Under the pieces are notes generated by a model. The model searched no databases. It had not been told where the DNA came from and saw only the letters and a program-made list of their open reading frames with translations. From Kiloniellaceae bacterium (lineage in GTDB: Bacteria > Pseudomonadota > Alphaproteobacteria > Kiloniellales > J153): a stretch of 35,035 nt of DNA. Position numbers and translations under genes: made by a program. Shown here in pieces: positions 30,675 to 35,035 of this stretch (position 1 is the stretch's first letter; each line of letters begins with the position of its first letter). The DNA is taken from NCBI GenBank assembly GCA_021776215.1, contig JAJFGI010000232.1:1-35035 (forward strand), given 5' to 3'.

Positions 30675-31784
30675 ATGGTCGACGTTCTTCAGGATCGGGC
30701 GCGCAAGGGGCGCGGAGCTGTCAGCAACCAATCCGGCCGCTATGAACCGCACCAGCGGGTCGCCATCGACGATGGATGGGACAGTGCGGCCAACGACGGA
30801 CTGGAGACGGCAGCCGACGGCGACGCGCCGCCGCCCCTGGTCACGACGGTGGGAACCGATGCTAGCCGCAAGGTAATCGCCCGCAATACCTCGCCTGACC
30901 TGCCGTTCGACCGCTCGATCAACCCCTATCGCGGCTGCGAGCACGGCTGCGTCTATTGCTTCGCCCGCCCGACGCACGCCTGGCTGGGCCTCTCCCCCGG
31001 CCTCGACTTCGAGAGCAAGCTGTTCGCGAAGCCGGAGGCGCCGCGTTTGCTGGAGGCCGAACTGGCCAAGCCGTCCTACCGGCCGGCGACCATCGCGCTC
31101 GGCACCAACACCGATCCCTACCAACCGATCGAGCGGCGGTTGGAAATCACCCGTGGCCTACTCGAAGTATTGCTGCGCGCCCGCCATCCCGTGGCCATCG
31201 TCACCAAGTCGCAACTGGTGCTGCGCGATCTGGACCTGCTCGGCGCCTTGGCCGCGGCCAACCTGGTTCAGGTCATGGTCTCGGTGACAACGCTGGACCC
31301 CGTCCTGGCGCGGCGGATGGAGCCTCGGGCGGCCGCGCCGCGGCGGCGCATCGAAACCATTCGCGCCCTCGCCAGCGCCGGCGTACCGGTGGGCGTCATG
31401 ACCGCACCCATGATCCCGGGCCTCAACGACGACGAGTTGGAGGCGATCCTCGAAGCGGTAGCGGACGCCGGGGCGAACACCGCGAGTTATGTGCTGCTGC
31501 GCCTGCCGCTGGAAATCAAGCACCTGTTCCTCGAATGGCTGGAGACCCATTACCCGGCGCGCAAGAACCGGGTCGTGAGCCTGCTGCGCGAGGCGCGCGG
31601 CGGCAAGCTGTACGACGCCGCCTGGGGCGCGCGGATGCGGGGGCGCGGCGTTCACGCCGAATTGTTGGCGCGGCGCTTCGCATTAGCGTGCAAGCGCCTG
31701 CAACTTGGGAGAGCCGATTGGGAGCTGGACAGTAACGCCTTTCGCCGCCCGTTGCTGGCGGGGGAGCAGTTGCACCTGCTCTGA
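30675..31784 (+). CDS. PA0069-family radical SAM protein (spore photoproduct lyase-like)
   Basis: The 369-aa protein has the radical SAM motif C88-EHG-C92-VY-C95 (CxxxCxxC) after a conserved RSINPYRGC, then ALGTNTDPYQPIE and ITRGLLEVL. A TIM-barrel-like half follows with VMVSVTTLD, MTAPMIPGLNDDE and LRLPLEIKHLFLEWL, and the family's C-terminal AFRRP. These marks identify the PA0069 family, related to SplB. The reaction is unknown. A LexA-type box 25 bp upstream suggests DNA-damage control, which fits a repair-type role. The first 60 residues are poorly conserved-looking and acidic. Confidence 0.88.
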   Translation: MVDVLQDRARKGRGAVSNQSGRYEPHQRVAIDDGWDSAANDGLETAADGDAPPPLVTTVGTDASRKVIARNTSPDLPFDRSINPYRGCEHGCVYCFARPTHAWLGLSPGLDFESKLFAKPEAPRLLEAELAKPSYRPATIALGTNTDPYQPIERRLEITRGLLEVLLRARHPVAIVTKSQLVLRDLDLLGALAAANLVQVMVSVTTLDPVLARRMEPRAAAPRRRIETIRALASAGVPVGVMTAPMIPGLNDDELEAILEAVADAGANTASYVLLRLPLEIKHLFLEWLETHYPARKNRVVSLLREARGGKLYDAAWGARMRGRGVHAELLARRFALACKRLQLGRADWELDSNAFRRPLLAGEQLHLL

Positions 31785-31885
31785 GGACATATCGGACACC
31801 GCCCCGTTGAGCCGAGCCGCGTTGACCCGAATCGAACCACAACGTTAAGCGCATAAGTTGGCGCGTTTAGTGGTAGATTTGGGTG

Positions 31886-33238
31886 ATGCAGGAGTACGGT
31901 CAAAGTCTGACGGGTCTGGCCATTGTCGCCTTGGCCGCGTTGGTCTGTGGCGCGGCGATGCATCGCCTGAAGCAGCCGCCGGTCATGGGCTACATTCTGG
32001 CCGGTGCGATTCTCGGGCCGACCGGCGTCGGGCTGGTTGAAAACCGCGAGTTTATCTCTCTGCTTGCCGAGCTCGGCGTGCTGATGCTGCTGTTCCTCAT
32101 CGGCATGGAATTGTCGCTGCGCGCCGTGCGCGAGGTTTGGCGGGTCGCCCTGGCCACCACCGCGGTGCAGATCCTGGTCGGCATCTTGGCCATGTCGGCC
32201 CTCGGCGCGCTGCTCGACTGGCCGCTGCCGCGCACCCTTCTGCTCGGCTTCGTGGTCGCCCTGTCGAGCACCGCCGTCGCCATCAAGATGCTCGAGGAGA
32301 TCGGCGAGCTGCGCACCCGCACGGGGCAGATCACCATCGGCATCCTGGTCGCCCAGGACCTGGCGGTGGTGCCCATGATGCTGGTCATCGGCGCCTTTCG
32401 CGGCGGCGGCGAATTCGGCATCGAGGCGTTGTTCAAGATCGCCCTGTCGATCGGCTTCCTCGCCGCGCTTATCGTCTACCTGCTGCGCCGCCAGCGCCTG
32501 CGCCTACCCTTCGCCAAGGCGTTCGGCAACAACCCCGATTTAACACCTTTGGCCGGGCTTGGCTTGTGTTTCGGCGCCGCTGCCCTATCCGGCCTGCTCG
32601 GCCTGTCCGCCGCCTACGGCGCCTTTCTCGCCGGGCTGATCATCGGCAATTCGACCAGCCGGCGAGTCATGATTCACCACACGGCGCCCATCCAGGCGAT
32701 CCTGCTGATGATCTTCTTCCTCTCCATCGGCCTGCTGATCGACTTCAACTATATTCTGGACAATCTTGTGCCCGTGCTCTTGATCGTCGCCTTCGTCGCG
32801 ATACTCAAGACCGGCCTCAACATCCTCGTCATCGGCTTCTTGGGCCAACCGTGGCCGCGCGCCATCCTCGCCGGTGCCATCCTCGCCCAGCTTGGCGAAT
32901 TCTCCTTCGTTCTGGCGGCTCTGGGGCTGGAAGTCGGTGCCATCGAAGACGAAGCGCACCGCCTGATCGTCGCGGTCACGGTGCTCTCGCTGCTCGGCAG
33001 TCCGTTCTGGCTGGAAGCGGCGCGGCGTCTGCACCGCGTCGCCCTGTTGGGCGTCACCTCCGGACGCGAGACGCTCCGCGTCACCTTCGGCCGCGAAATC
33101 CTGGCTCTCGCCAGCTCCGGCGGGCGCGTCCACGCCTTATTGGCGCGCGGGGCCGGCGCCCTCTGGCGGCGGGGCACCGGGTGGCGGCGGCCGCGCCGCG
33201 CCGACCCGGCATCCGAAGCCGACCCGCCCTCCGAATAG
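31886..33238 (+). CDS. CPA2-family cation:proton antiporter (Kef-type, no RCK domain)
   Basis: The protein of about 450 aa has 11-13 predicted membrane helices. Typical CPA2 motifs are QPPVMGYILAGAILGPTGVG, LLFLIGMELSL, LSSTAVAIKMLEE and ILVAQDLAVVPMM; the last contains the Gln-Asp pair of the transport site. It ends shortly after the last helix with an Arg/Pro-rich tail and lacks the TrkA-N/RCK domain of KefB/KefC, so gating differs from those. It probably exchanges K+ or Na+ for H+ across the inner membrane. The start at 31886 (ATG) or 31883 (GTG) is ambiguous. It lies 8 bp upstream of rnhB, on the same strand. Confidence 0.88.
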   Translation: MQEYGQSLTGLAIVALAALVCGAAMHRLKQPPVMGYILAGAILGPTGVGLVENREFISLLAELGVLMLLFLIGMELSLRAVREVWRVALATTAVQILVGILAMSALGALLDWPLPRTLLLGFVVALSSTAVAIKMLEEIGELRTRTGQITIGILVAQDLAVVPMMLVIGAFRGGGEFGIEALFKIALSIGFLAALIVYLLRRQRLRLPFAKAFGNNPDLTPLAGLGLCFGAAALSGLLGLSAAYGAFLAGLIIGNSTSRRVMIHHTAPIQAILLMIFFLSIGLLIDFNYILDNLVPVLLIVAFVAILKTGLNILVIGFLGQPWPRAILAGAILAQLGEFSFVLAALGLEVGAIEDEAHRLIVAVTVLSLLGSPFWLEAARRLHRVALLGVTSGRETLRVTFGREILALASSGGRVHALLARGAGALWRRGTGWRRPRRADPASEADPPSE

Positions 33239-33246
33239 GCAACCCG

Positions 33247-35035
<1,789 letters not shown>

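Noticed and set aside
31800-31850. TTGACC with a -10-like TTAAGC ahead of the antiporter
   Set aside because: The -10 match is too poor to call a promoter.
32137-33246. Long 5' extension of the rnhB frame
   Set aside because: It is a shadow of the antiporter gene in another frame; RNase HII homology starts at 33247.

Overview
The window looks like a chromosomal segment of a high-GC alphaproteobacterium, most plausibly of the Rhodospirillales type. The evidence is a CcrM-type GANTC methyltransferase with GANTC sites at its own promoter, a CtrA-type box (TTAA-N7-TTAA), an alphaproteobacterial LexA-type box (GTTC-N7-GTTC), hopanoid-type HpnN/HpnL sequences, RquA (rhodoquinone synthesis), and a uracil-DNA glycosylase that lacks part of the Fe-S ligand set. 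All family assignments come from reading translated sequence by eye; no search was run.

Region 1 (about 1-10.8 kb, minus strand) is a surface-polysaccharide / nucleotide-sugar locus, probably an acquired island. Sampled lines are about 50-57% GC against about 70% in hpnN. In transcription order it encodes a winged-helix regulator, an RfaH-like NusG paralogue, a GmhA-like SIS protein, a GmhB-like HAD phosphatase, a transaldolase, two SDR epimerases, a nucleotidyltransferase-PfkB fusion (HldE domains in reversed order), a Gfo/Idh/MocA oxidoreductase, a UDP-glucose-dehydrogenase-like protein without its catalytic Cys, a membrane-anchored SGNH hydrolase and a third SDR that runs off the window. 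Most genes are linked by ATGA overlaps. The set reads as a dedicated sedoheptulose-7-phosphate to NDP-heptose route followed by sugar modification. A perfect hairpin and an ops-like motif follow the RfaH-like gene. A promoter overlapped by two GTTC-N7-GAAC palindromes, plus a 24-bp direct repeat, precede the regulator.

Region 2 (11.1-16 kb) holds tRNA-Gln(TTG), a 1220-aa natural fusion of HpnN (RND transporter) with an HpnL-like flippase-type domain, a broken CDP-alcohol phosphatidyltransferase remnant and an intact convergent paralogue.

Region 3 (16-25 kb) holds a peptidoglycan-binding membrane protein with a CtrA-type box, ispE, a TPR lipoprotein, ETF-ubiquinone oxidoreductase, and an operon of a periplasmic ethylbenzene-dehydrogenase-like haem protein, a NapC/NirT tetrahaem cytochrome and rquA. 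The operon has an FNR/FixK-type box upstream, so this looks like an anaerobic or microoxic quinone/cytochrome module.

Region 4 (24.8-35 kb) is mostly housekeeping: uracil-DNA glycosylase, lytic transglycosylase, moaB, two small glycosyltransferases of the TIGR04282/TIGR04283 type, an APH-like kinase, a PA0069-type radical SAM protein behind a LexA-type box, a CPA2 antiporter, rnhB and ccrM (cut by the window end).
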